Assembly: GCF_016861975.1 (NCBI RefSeq)
Contig: NZ_BOMB01000029.1
Location: 1-64,000, forward strand
Direction: 5' to 3'
DNA length: 64,000 nt
Source: Actinocatenispora rupis
GTDB taxonomy: Bacteria; Actinomycetota; Actinomycetes; Mycobacteriales; Micromonosporaceae
The first letter of the stretch is position 1; every line of letters starts with the position of its first letter. Under the pieces are notes generated by a model. It did no database searches. It was not told where the DNA came from and saw nothing but the letters and a program-made list of their open reading frames with translations. A program made the position numbers and the translations under genes. Shown here piece after piece: positions 13,273 to 21,346 of the stretch.

Positions 13273-14264
13273 GTCGGGGCCGCCTCCGGGGCCGGGGTGA
13301 GGAGGGTGGCGAGGGACTCGCCCCGGTCGGTACGCCGGTAGAGGACGTGCCGGCCGGTGCGGGCGCCGACGACGACACCGGCGTCGCGGAGTACGGCGAG
13401 GTGGGCGGAGACGGTGCCGAGCGAGAGGCGCAGCGACCGGGCGAGCTGGGTACTGGTGGCCGGATGGTCGAGGGCGCGCAGGACGCGGGCGCGGCCCGGT
13501 CCGAGGAGGGTGGCGAGCGGGTCGCGGCCGGGCGGGTCGACGTCGGCGGCGGGCCCGCGTGCGGGGTAGACGAGGGCGTACCGCGGGGATCGCTCGCAGG
13601 TCCACCAGCCGCCGCCGCTGGTGTACGGGACGAAGATCAGGCCCTCGTCGGTGACCGTACGGTCCGGGTAGGTCTGGTCGGAGAAGCGGATCGCGTCGTC
13701 GCCGACCCAGGTCGGGCGGCGGGTCATGCCGGCCACCGCCTGCCGCCAGCCGTACGCGGCGAGCACGCCGGCGCGGTGCATCACGTCGCGTTCCAGTACG
13801 GCGCGGCGGCGGGGCCAGTCGGGCGCGACGAACCGGTCCCAGCCGTACCGGAGGGTGGTGGCGAGGCGTGGGGCGAGGCCGGATCCGGTCACCCAGCCGG
13901 TGTCCTGCGGCCGCCAGCTCGCGGCGACGGCCTCGGCGACCTCACCGCGTACGGCGGCGTCGGGGTGCGCCGCGACCTCGGCCAGCTCGTCCTCGATGCG
14001 GGTCGCCATCCCGCCGGTGGGCGGCGGGGTCACCGCGTCGGGCAGCCATTTCGTCGCCGCGACCAGCGACAGCAGTCCGGCCGCGACCGTGTCCCCGGCC
14101 AGCCATTCCGCGTACGCCGGGCGACGCTCCGCGTACCAGTCGGCGAGCCAGGGGTCGGGGTCGGGCCGGTGCAGGGTGATGAGCGCGCCGAGCGTCTCGG
14201 CGAGCGGGGACAGCGCGAACCGGCTGCGGGACAGCGCGGCCGGGCCGAGTCGGAGCAGAGTCAT
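13269..14264 (-). CDS. ArsR-type regulator with long N-terminal domain (331 aa)
   Basis: The C-terminal ~85 residues form a winged helix (RARVLRALDHPATSTQLARS, then LGTVSAHLAVLRDAGVV) of the ArsR kind. The ~240-residue N-terminal part (FALSPLAETLGAL onward) matches the layout of the actinobacterial family with a DUF5937-like domain. No metal-binding cysteines are visible, so it is probably not a metal sensor. It is divergent from the acetyltransferase at 14352 and may control it. Confidence 0.75.
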   Translation of the reverse strand: MTLLRLGPAALSRSRFALSPLAETLGALITLHRPDPDPWLADWYAERRPAYAEWLAGDTVAAGLLSLVAATKWLPDAVTPPPTGGMATRIEDELAEVAAHPDAAVRGEVAEAVAASWRPQDTGWVTGSGLAPRLATTLRYGWDRFVAPDWPRRRAVLERDVMHRAGVLAAYGWRQAVAGMTRRPTWVGDDAIRFSDQTYPDRTVTDEGLIFVPYTSGGGWWTCERSPRYALVYPARGPAADVDPPGRDPLATLLGPGRARVLRALDHPATSTQLARSLRLSLGTVSAHLAVLRDAGVVVGARTGRHVLYRRTDRGESLATLLTPAPEAAPT

Positions 14265-14351
14265 CGTTGCGCCTTTCGCCGCAACGATACCGAGCCGGCG
14301 GCCGGGCGGGGCACACTCCCGTCACCGCAGCTCACCGACGGAAGGACGACC

Positions 14352-15266
14352 GTGTCCGGGCTCGTGCCACACCTGCCGGACGGCTACCGGAGCCGACCAG
14401 CCACCGCCGCCGACGTACCCGGGATCCAGGCGCTCGTCGCCGCCGCCGAACGCGCCCTGCACGGCCGGGTCCAGACCGACACGGACACCGTCGCCGCCGA
14501 CCTCGCCCGCCCCGGCCTCGACCCCACCACCGACACCCTCCTCGTGTACGACCGCGACGGGGTACTCGCCGGGCGTGCCTGGGTGAACCGCCGGTCCGAG
14601 GTCGACGTACACCCGGACCACCGCGGGCGCGGGCTCGGCGGAACGCTGCTCGACTGGGTCGACGCCCGCGCACGGGACGCCGGGGCCGGGCAGGTGGTGC
14701 AGACCGTGCCCGACGACGACGCGGCGGCCGTCGCGCTCGTCACGTCCCGCGGGTACGTGCCGATGGTGACCGCGTGGCTGCTCGGCATCGCGCTGCCCAC
14801 CGAGCCCTCCGTACCCGAGGCGCCGGACGGCGTCACCGTGCGGCACTACCGCGACGGCGACGGGCCGGACGTACACCGGCTGACCGAGGACGCGTTCGAC
14901 GAGTGGCAGCAACGTCGCAGGTCGTACGACGAGTGGGCGCTGACGACCGTCGCGCGCGAGACGTTCGCCCCGACCCTTTCGCCCCTCGCGTACGCCGGCA
15001 CCGACCTGATCGGCGCCGTCCTCTCGCTCGACGTCCCGGACGACGACGAGGGGTACGTCGAACGCGTCGCCGTACGCAGGGACCACCGGAACCGCGGCGT
15101 CGCGCGACTGCTGCTGCGCCACGCGTTCCGCGACGTGTGGCGGACCGGCCGGCGCGGCTGCACCCTGTGGACCCACTCCGACACCGGCGCCCGCGCGCTC
15201 TACGAACGCGTCGGCATGACCGTCCGCCGCTCCGCCACCGTCTACCGCAGAACCCTTACCCCGTAA
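14352..15266 (+). CDS. Tandem GNAT-family N-acetyltransferase (304 aa)
   Basis: Two acetyl-CoA-binding GNAT units are visible. The first has VDVHPDHRGRGLGGTLLDWV near residue 90, the second has VERVAVRRDHRNRGVARLLL near residue 240. A GGAAGG site precedes the GTG start. Double-GNAT proteins of this kind include enzymes acting on small amines, but the substrate cannot be read from sequence. Divergent from the ArsR-type gene. Confidence 0.8.
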   Translation: MSGLVPHLPDGYRSRPATAADVPGIQALVAAAERALHGRVQTDTDTVAADLARPGLDPTTDTLLVYDRDGVLAGRAWVNRRSEVDVHPDHRGRGLGGTLLDWVDARARDAGAGQVVQTVPDDDAAAVALVTSRGYVPMVTAWLLGIALPTEPSVPEAPDGVTVRHYRDGDGPDVHRLTEDAFDEWQQRRRSYDEWALTTVARETFAPTLSPLAYAGTDLIGAVLSLDVPDDDEGYVERVAVRRDHRNRGVARLLLRHAFRDVWRTGRRGCTLWTHSDTGARALYERVGMTVRRSATVYRRTLTP

Positions 15267-15381
15267 GCGATCCCGTACGGTGCGGGCGCGTACCGGGGGG
15301 TCGTACGCGCCCGCCGTGCCGCCCGGCCCCGAGCGATCGTTGGCGCGGGGCGACCGTTTCCGGTCGGCAACGATACGACGC

Positions 15382-15744
15382 CTAACCGGGGATCTTGTCC
15401 AGGAAGCCGTGGACCACGGTGATCCGGTCGCCGTCGAGTACGGCCACGTCGGAGCCCTCGACCACCGACTCTCCGCCACCCGCCGGCACCAGCTCCCACC
15501 GGAACCGCACGATCGTGTGGTGCGCGTCCACCGCCCCCAACAGCCGGAACTCCAGCCCCGCGAACTGCTGCTGCGCCCCACCGATCACCGCGTCGATCGC
15601 GTCGTGCCCGCGCACGTCCGCCAGCGGATCCAGGTACCCGCCGTCCTCCGCCCACAGCGCGCCGACCGCCGCCCGCCGCGCCACCGGGTCCGTCTCGTTC
15701 CACGCCGCGATGTACCGCTCGACGATGCCTGCCGCGTCGCTCAT
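15382..15744 (-). CDS. SnoaL/NTF2-like protein (120 aa)
   Basis: Small alpha+beta barrel of the SnoaL-like/NTF2 superfamily: VERYIAAWNETDP at the start, then a WAEDGGYLDPLADVRG segment and a C-terminal VLDGDRITVVHGF strand pair. Members bind small hydrophobic molecules and include cyclases and isomerases. The start is the ATG after a CAGGAGTACG site. Standalone gene. Confidence 0.75.
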   Translation of the reverse strand: MSDAAGIVERYIAAWNETDPVARRAAVGALWAEDGGYLDPLADVRGHDAIDAVIGGAQQQFAGLEFRLLGAVDAHHTIVRFRWELVPAGGGESVVEGSDVAVLDGDRITVVHGFLDKIPG

Positions 15745-15897
15745 CTCGTACTCCTGAGGTGTCGTTTCCCTTGACACCACAGAGATTGCCAGCGCCGCGG
15801 CACCCGGTCGATGACCCCGGAGGTCATGCCCGCCCGTCGCGGGCGCGCGGTTCCGCGGGGGAGTCGGTTGCACCGGACCCGTTTCGTACCAACGGAT

Positions 15898-16614
15898 TCA
15901 GGCGGCGACGGCGGCGGTGAGCTGACGCTCGGCGTCGTCCAGGCAGGTGCGGAGGGCGGAAGCGGCCGCGGTACGGTCGCCGCGTTCGAGGAGGGTGGCG
16001 ATCTCGTCGTTGCGCTCCAGGTACGGCTCGTGGAAACGGCGCGGATCCGCGAGTACGTGGAGAGCCAGGCGCAGCTCGGCCAGCAGCCGCCGCATCAACT
16101 CGTCCAGGTGCGAACTGCCCGCCAGCGCCGTGATCGCCTGGTGGAAATGGAGATCCGCCGTGCCGACCGTGGCCCAGACACCGGCCTCGGCAGCCTGCTG
16201 ACCCTCGCGTACGGCGGCGCGGACAACCGCGAGCGCGGCGCCGTCGTCCGACGCCCGCTCGACCGCCGCGCACTCCACGACCCGGCGCGCCGCGAAGATC
16301 TCCCCCAGATCGTGTACGTCGACAGTGCGCACCCGTACGCCCCGGTGCGTCTCATGTACGAGCAGGCGCTCGTGCACCAGCAGGCGCATCGCCTCGCGCA
16401 GGCTGTGCCGCGAGATGCGGAAACGCTTCGACAGCGACTCCTCCGGGAGACGCGTGCCCGGACCGTACGCGCCGTCGATGATCTCCTGGCGGAGCAGCGC
16501 CGTCATGGTCTCGACGACGGTCGGGCGGGGCAGATCACCGGCGAGACGCGCCGCGAACTGGTCGAACACGCTGCGGTCGATCGGCGACTCATAGCTACCT
16601 TGTTCAATTGTCAC
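15898..16614 (-). CDS. FadR-type GntR transcriptional regulator (238 aa)
   Basis: An N-terminal winged helix (LLRQEIIDGAYGPGTRLPEE, then FRISRHSLREAMRLL) is joined to an all-helical FCD domain with the expected histidines (DLHFHQAI and others), which usually binds a carboxylate or metal. The GTG at 16614 follows AGGGGAC. A TTGTTCAA-CTG-TTGAACAA palindrome sits directly upstream and overlaps the leader, which suggests autoregulation. The same motif recurs at 47.9 and 51.7 kb. Confidence 0.85.
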   Translation of the reverse strand: MTIEQGSYESPIDRSVFDQFAARLAGDLPRPTVVETMTALLRQEIIDGAYGPGTRLPEESLSKRFRISRHSLREAMRLLVHERLLVHETHRGVRVRTVDVHDLGEIFAARRVVECAAVERASDDGAALAVVRAAVREGQQAAEAGVWATVGTADLHFHQAITALAGSSHLDELMRRLLAELRLALHVLADPRRFHEPYLERNDEIATLLERGDRTAAASALRTCLDDAERQLTAAVAA

Positions 16615-16643
16615 ATTGTCCCCTTGTTCAACTGTTGAACAAT
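16605..16643. promoter_or_regulatory. TTGTTCAA palindrome at the FadR-type gene
   Basis: TTGTTCAA, three bases, TTGAACAA at 16624-16642, plus another TTGTTCAA half-site at 16605-16614. The motif overlaps the ribosome site and start of the regulator gene. It is a strongly AT-rich patch in a ~70% GC background. Confidence 0.55.
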
Positions 16644-16653
16644 ATCCGGTCAC

Positions 16654-17243
16654 CGAAAATACCCCACGTCCGCACGTACAGCGCAGACGCCCCAGAACGG
16701 CCGCTTCCTCGTCGCTGCTCAGTCGGTCGGTACGGTGCGGTCGGTCCCGTCGCCCCGTCGGCCCGGTGGGCCCGGTCGGCCCTGTCGGCGCGGTCGGTTC
16801 GGTTGGTCGGGGTCGGCCCGGTCGCCTCGGTTGGTTCGGTTGGTCGGGCTTGATCCCGGTTGGCCGGTCAGTTCTGGTCGGCCCGCCTGCCTGGTTGTCC
16901 GGTCGGCCCGACTGGCCCAGCAGGCCACGCCAGCAACGTCATCACTCCCCGGGATATGCGCCGCCTCAGCCGCTGCGCGACATGGTCGCGCCGGTGCGGC
17001 TGGCCCGCTGGTTCGAGCCGGTCACCGGTGAGCTGCGGCTGGGGCCGCACCAGGTGGAGGGCAACGCCACCGGCGAGGTGGCGGCGTGCGAGCCGCCGCG
17101 TACGCCGTGGGCGTACGAGCCGGTATGCACGGCCAACTCGTCGCAGGAACAGCGCGGTAGCCGCCAGCCGGGTGAGGCGTGACCGATGTCCGGGCGATCG
17201 CCGGTACGGGCAGCGGGCGGTACGGTGGTCGCCGGGAGGCGCC
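16654..17243. other. Low-complexity intergenic stretch upstream of smr
   Basis: From about 16,715 to 16,930 the plus strand is built from GGTCGG/CGGTCGG-like units (GGTCGGT, GGCCCGGT, GGTTGGTCGG). Several reading frames cross it but none has a credible start, domain or composition. The last ~280 bases before smr show no gene I can support. A short GGGAGGC ribosome site precedes smr. Confidence 0.5.
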
Positions 17244-17498
17244 ATGAAGCTGAAGCTGGACCTGCACGACATCTTCAACCGCGGTCAGGACATCGACCGC
17301 GCGCTCAACGGCATCATCCAGGAAGCCATCAGCAAGAAGGCGACCCTCGTCGAGATCATCCCCGGTAAGGGTTCCGGCCAGCTCAAGAAGCGCGTACTCC
17401 GCTTCCTCGACCGCCGTGACATCAAGCCCCTCTACCACCGCGTCGAGAAGGACTCCCGCAACTTCGGCCGCCTCTTCGTCCACTTCCGCCACAAGTGA
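17244..17498 (+). CDS. Small Smr-domain protein (84 aa)
   Basis: The whole protein is one Smr (small MutS-related) domain: LDLHDIFNRGQDIDRALNG at the start and VEIIPGKGSGQLKKRVLRF in the middle, including the GKGSG loop. Smr domains bind or nick nucleic acids, and the N-terminal LDLH motif matches the LDxH motif linked to nuclease activity. Its last codons overlap the presumed attachment core of element B. The reconstructed pre-insertion gene would still end after the same Lys codon. Confidence 0.85.
   Translation: MKLKLDLHDIFNRGQDIDRALNGIIQEAISKKATLVEIIPGKGSGQLKKRVLRFLDRRDIKPLYHRVEKDSRNFGRLFVHFRHK
17484..17496 (+). other. Candidate left attachment core of element B
   Basis: TTCCGCCACAAGT in the last codons of smr recurs exactly at 35090-35102, 38 bp after the integrase gene. 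After the core the left copy reads GA (stop TGA) and the right copy AG (stop TAG), so the smr product is unchanged by recombination. Thirteen bases alone could match by chance; the positions make it notable. Confidence 0.45.
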
Positions 17499-18068
17499 CC
17501 TCGGCCGTTTCGCCGGCCCAGGCCACGGCCGTTCTCCCGTACCTGACCAGCTAAAACGCCGGTCATCGATGGTCATCACTGGTCGTCGCGAGTCCCTGTA
17601 GGACGGCCCGGCCACGGCCCAGACGGCCCAGGGACGGCCCCGCTAGTCCACAGTGGACAGTTCGTTCTGCGCCCTCCGTCGGCATCTTCGGCGGAGGGCG
17701 CGGTGCTGTGCGCGTCCGGCCGGTATCGGGTCTCCTGCGGTGCGGCGGCCGGCCGTGGATGGCGACCACCAGCTTCCGGTGCCGAGGTGGCCCCGGGGTT
17801 GGGCCGGCTCGGCGTCGATCGCCCGGAAGCAGAGACCGGAGCGACCATGCAGGGCGATCGTCGGCCGCAACCCACATCGGGCTGGTGGTCCTGGCCCTCG
17901 TGCAGCTCGGTCGGGCGCCGGCTCGGCGGCGGCGCTCCGGCCCCGTAGGCGCCAGCCGAAGGGGCCGGACCTTACCGCCGTCGGGCCGGCGCCGCGCCGC
18001 GCTCGCGCGGCGCCTTGATCATGTAGAGAACAAATCGGCAATCCCTGTGAGCTGGACTCGTCGACGAG
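17499..18068. other. Left end of element B, no gene seen
   Basis: About 570 bp without a credible gene. It contains GGTCATCGATGGTCATCACTG-type short direct repeats near 17560-17585, which could be recombinase arm sites. It also holds a 20-bp sequence (17622-17641) repeated at the 3' end of the integrase gene, and a GTCCACAGTGGAC palindrome at 17644-17656. Confidence 0.5.
17622..17641 (+). repeat. 20-bp direct repeat shared with the integrase 3' end
   Basis: The sequence GACGGCCCAGGGACGGCCCC is identical to 35020-35039, inside the last codons of the integrase gene. It may be a second attachment candidate, a recombinase-binding site, or a scar of a related element. Confidence 0.5.
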
Positions 18069-18539
18069 TCATGCGGTACGAACGCGTTTGAGTGCATCGA
18101 CTTCGTCCGAGATTTGCGAGACTATCTCCGCGGTGGGCTCATGCTCCCAGAATCGCAGTACGGACCATCCAATGTCTGCCAGATGATGGGTCGTTTCGAG
18201 ATCTCGAGAGGAGTTCCTGTCAAACTTCGATCTCCACCAGGCATCATTGTTGCGCGGAACCTGGCCATGAATTGGACAGCTATGCCAGAAGCAGCCATCC
18301 AAGAAGACGGCTAGCCTCATGCGGGGAAACCCAATATCCATCGTTCTTCGACTATAGCCCGGAACGCGCAAATGCACACGATAGCGGTATCCTCGAGCGT
18401 GGAGGAGTCTTCTCACCCGTAACTCGACCGAAGTGTTCTGCGTTGACTGCAGTCGCATGCGATCCGAGACGCCATCAGAGCTCGGCCCAGGTCGGCGATG
18501 GGCCTGTACTTTATCGTCCTCAATCCCGCTCATCGTCAT
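18069..18539 (-). CDS. vsr: Very-short-patch-repair endonuclease (156 aa)
   Basis: Vsr nicks beside T:G mismatches formed when 5-methylcytosine deaminates and so protects cells that carry a C5 methyltransferase. The sequence has the family core: SVELRVRRLLHARGYRYRVH, the DIGFPRMRLAVFLDGCFWH segment with catalytic Asp/His/Cys-Phe-Trp region, and a CPIHGQVPRNN zinc-region motif. The N-terminal ~28 residues are outside the domain, so an internal ATG (MRLQSTQ) may be the start. It lies near the C5 methyltransferase gene at 19089, as expected. Confidence 0.88.
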   Translation of the reverse strand: MTMSGIEDDKVQAHRRPGPSSDGVSDRMRLQSTQNTSVELRVRRLLHARGYRYRVHLRVPGYSRRTMDIGFPRMRLAVFLDGCFWHSCPIHGQVPRNNDAWWRSKFDRNSSRDLETTHHLADIGWSVLRFWEHEPTAEIVSQISDEVDALKRVRTA

Positions 18540-18945
18540 GGCTTTCGTCTGAGCTGGGAGTGGTCGCTACCCAGAGACCGCCGCCGCGGTTCGCGGCGGT
18601 GCCTCTACGTTGAAGATACGAGAGACTCGCGCTAACGGCATCGAGAGTGACGATCTGGCCTGCGTCGGCCAGTTTTTCAGCGATAGCGTTGCGGTCCAAC
18701 GGCGCGCTGGCTTCCCGGAGTACGCGGCGTACCTGCGGCGTGACACGATGACCCCGCTTGGGCGGGCGCCCGAGGCGGCGTGGCGACGGCTTAGTGGTAG
18801 GCGTGCCCGTCAGCCGCTCCAGAGCGAGAAGAAGGCCGTGCTCCTCATCTCTGAGGGCTTCAAGGTGCGAAACCGTCGAAGCGATTTCGCGACGCACCGA
18901 CGCAAGCTGGTCCCGCAGGGCGTCTGCTCGCAGCTTGTATCCCAC
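18520..18945 (-). CDS. Coiled-coil and winged-helix protein (141 aa)
   Basis: Residues 1-45 form a coiled coil (LRDQLASVRREIASTVSHLE). A basic linker with RRLGRPPKRG (an AT-hook-like RGRPP variant) follows, then a winged-helix-like region (PLDRNAIAEKLADAGQIVTL, LSYLQRRG) and an acidic tail. It overlaps vsr by 20 bp. It could regulate the restriction-modification genes, but this is inferred from position only. Confidence 0.6.
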   Translation of the reverse strand: MGYKLRADALRDQLASVRREIASTVSHLEALRDEEHGLLLALERLTGTPTTKPSPRRLGRPPKRGHRVTPQVRRVLREASAPLDRNAIAEKLADAGQIVTLDAVSASLSYLQRRGTAANRGGGLWVATTPSSDESHDDERD

Positions 18946-19088
18946 GCCCAGAAGCTAGCAAGACAGCGGCGGCGGCCCAACTTGACTTGACTTGACTTGA
19001 TGAGGGCGATGCCGTAGGGTGGTGCTAACCGGTGACCGCCTGGCTGTGGGCGGTCCCTGCCGTACTAACCTGTCGGGCTGGAGGACCG

Positions 19089-20309
19089 TTGCGGGACGGG
19101 CGATTCACCGTTGTAGACCTGTTCTCGGGTGGTGGTGGGATGAGCTATGGCTTCCATGCTCATCCCGGTTTCTCGCTAGTTGGGGCTGCGGATGTAGAGG
19201 TTGGCAAACCGAGTACCGGGCACGGGGCGATCGGCTGCAACGCGACGTATGCGGCGAATATTGGCATAAAACCCTTGGGTGTAGATCTATCCGCTATCAC
19301 TCCGGCTGAGCTTTCCGACGCAATCCTCCCGGGCCAGAGCGAGATCGATGTCCTTCTTGCTTGCCCACCGTGCACGGGGTTTTCGCGAGCGATATCCCGC
19401 AACTACGTCGAGGACGATCCTCGTAACTCGCTCGTGGCGACGGTGGCGGACTTTGCCGCGGCGCTGAAGCCCAAACTCATAATGATGGAGAACGTTCCGC
19501 AGCTGATCAATGGAAACTTCCGTCATCACTTCATCGCCTTTAAAGAGAAGCTTGAAGAGCTCGGCTACTCGGTGGCCGCTCGTGCATACCGGTTAGACAA
19601 CTTCGGTCTACCGCAGCAACGTGAGCGGGCGATCATAATAGCCGCAAAGCAGCGGTCTATGCTCAGAACCTTAGATGACCTTTGGGCTGGGTACAGGATT
19701 GCGCCAGGTGCGACGACAGTTCGACGAGCCATTAGCGGACTTCCCGCCATCGAAGCCGGTGGGACAGCGCCTAATGACCCCAACCACACATGCCCAGCTC
19801 TTTCGGGCGATTCCTTGATGAGGATCACGGCGATGCCTCACGATGGAGGAAGTTGGCCGGATCTACTGGGCGATGCGACGACCGAGAAGTACCTGATTCC
19901 TTCGATGTGGAAGGCCGTTAGCCGAGGGCGCCTCAATGCGTACTGCGATGTTTACGGCCGAATGTCCTGGGATCGACCCGCCCCAACAGTGAAGCGCGAA
20001 TGCTCTCACGTAGGTAACGGTCGATATGCGCATCCTGAACAGGACCGCCAATGCACCGTTCGGGAACTGGCAATCCTGCAGGGCTTTCCGGCTGATTATC
20101 GTTTCGTGGGCAACAGTCGAAAGAATCTGTATCGCCAGGTTGGAGATGCGGTCCCCCCGCTTGTGTCTTATCAGTTGGCCCATGTCGCCAATTGGGTCCT
20201 AACGGGGACTCGACCCAACATTGAGCATGTTCTGCTCCCGAAAACGCATCTGACGGCCTCCGATTTGGAAGCCTATGACTCGGATCCCACGCAGCTGGCG
20301 TTGGTGTGA
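19089..20309 (+). CDS. DNA (cytosine-5-)-methyltransferase (406 aa)
   Basis: All main C5 motifs are present: I (VVDLFSGGGG), IV (ACPPCTGFS with the catalytic Cys), VI (MMENVPQL), VIII (GLPQQRERAIII), IX (RPAPTVKRE) and X (QVGDAVPPLVSYQLA). I prefer the TTG at 19089, which follows GGAGGACC and puts motif I close to the N-terminus. A GTG at 19032 would add 19 residues but has no ribosome site. Its 3' end overlaps the convergent restriction endonuclease gene by 37 bp. Lower GC than the chromosome points to transfer. Confidence 0.9.
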   Translation: MRDGRFTVVDLFSGGGGMSYGFHAHPGFSLVGAADVEVGKPSTGHGAIGCNATYAANIGIKPLGVDLSAITPAELSDAILPGQSEIDVLLACPPCTGFSRAISRNYVEDDPRNSLVATVADFAAALKPKLIMMENVPQLINGNFRHHFIAFKEKLEELGYSVAARAYRLDNFGLPQQRERAIIIAAKQRSMLRTLDDLWAGYRIAPGATTVRRAISGLPAIEAGGTAPNDPNHTCPALSGDSLMRITAMPHDGGSWPDLLGDATTEKYLIPSMWKAVSRGRLNAYCDVYGRMSWDRPAPTVKRECSHVGNGRYAHPEQDRQCTVRELAILQGFPADYRFVGNSRKNLYRQVGDAVPPLVSYQLAHVANWVLTGTRPNIEHVLLPKTHLTASDLEAYDSDPTQLALV

Positions 20310-21106
20310 TCATCGGGCACGGGAGACTTCGGAGCAGACATAGCCCAAGTCCCATGATGAATGCAGAAATCTCGGGCGTACCACAGTCTCACTTTTTCCA
20401 CGCTCGAGTCAAAGAGAATCCTAAACGCCCTCGCATCATGGTTGGGGAGATAGAAGTCTGCCCCGAAGCTCGGTGACTTCTTGTTTTTGGAAAACATCTC
20501 AGGTGTCGCTAGTTCGATGCATGCTGTGAGGGTTTTAATCGGTACTTCCTCAAGCACGTATCGGAGCCCATCGGCCCCAATAAAAGCGCGAAGAACCATG
20601 ATGCGATCGTAGCCACTCAGATGCCGAGGAAGGCGCAGTTTAAGTGCATCGCAGCACGCTTCCGGCGTGGTGCAATCTCGAATCCAGCGCGCTTCCATTA
20701 GCTTTTCAATCTTTACCTGATTGGAGGATATCCCTTTCGCTGCCTCCGTCTTCAATGACCATCTGGTACCTGCGCCTATTACGTCGTAAGGATGAAGGCC
20801 CGGTGTCGAGTTTAGGTTGGCCTCGAAACCTTGTGCAATGAGACATTGCTTATAAATGTATTCAAATGGCTTCTTGTTTAGTGGCTCCTCGTGCAGGGCA
20901 TGGTGGACGGCAAGGAAATTAGCCATGGTTTCGATGAATGGTTCACCCACGATGTCCGAGTCTGAGGCAGCGGTATAGGTTATGGGGGTTTTGAACGCAT
21001 TCACCATAGAACGAACAGCTTTGAGCTGGCTTCGCGTCATCCCAAAGGTGTCGCGTAGCAACGCTTCGCGTTCGGCAGCATGGTCCTCTAGGGGCATAGA
21101 GCGCAT
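20273..21106 (-). CDS. Putative type II restriction endonuclease (277 aa)
   Basis: A PD-(D/E)xK-like core is visible: GLHPYDVIGAGTRWSLKTEAA near residue 110, where YDVIG supplies the Asp and SLKTE the Lys. The specificity family is not recognised. Tail-to-tail overlap with the C5 methyltransferase gene and the nearby vsr make a restriction partner the best reading. Substitutes would be another nuclease of the same fold. The start at 21106 has only a weak ribosome site. Confidence 0.72.
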   Translation of the reverse strand: MRSMPLEDHAAEREALLRDTFGMTRSQLKAVRSMVNAFKTPITYTAASDSDIVGEPFIETMANFLAVHHALHEEPLNKKPFEYIYKQCLIAQGFEANLNSTPGLHPYDVIGAGTRWSLKTEAAKGISSNQVKIEKLMEARWIRDCTTPEACCDALKLRLPRHLSGYDRIMVLRAFIGADGLRYVLEEVPIKTLTACIELATPEMFSKNKKSPSFGADFYLPNHDARAFRILFDSSVEKVRLWYARDFCIHHGTWAMSAPKSPVPDDHTNASCVGSES

Positions 21107-21346
21107 GATACGGGCAGAGAGGCAGGAGCTTCTCCGAGCACCGTGACGTGGCTCCTGCTGGTAGCTCGTTCCTGCAAGGTGGGCCCGTCGTCAAGAGTTG
21201 GGCCGGGCGTGCTCGCTGGAGAGCAGTGATCTACCTCGATTCTCGTGCTAGGCATCCCTGGCCGGCGCCATGGCGCTTGCTCGCAGGCCAGGCTCTGATA
21301 TAACTCAAGCCTGGGTGCCAGGACGTCTGCCTTACGGAGACCGCTC

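Noticed and set aside
14322-15581. 419-codon antisense frame over the GNAT gene
   Set aside because: Gly/Arg/Val-rich shadow of the double GNAT gene.
16616-17182. 188-codon reading frame upstream of smr
   Set aside because: It translates a tandem GGTCGG repeat and has no convincing start or domain. The last 65 codons look more protein-like but match nothing I know.
17718-18018. Several frames between smr and vsr
   Set aside because: No start signal or recognisable sequence, and composition typical of non-coding GC-rich DNA.
19032-19088. Longer N-terminus of the C5 methyltransferase from GTG 19032
   Set aside because: No ribosome site and no conserved residues before motif I. The TTG at 19089 has GGAGGA upstream. 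Still possible.
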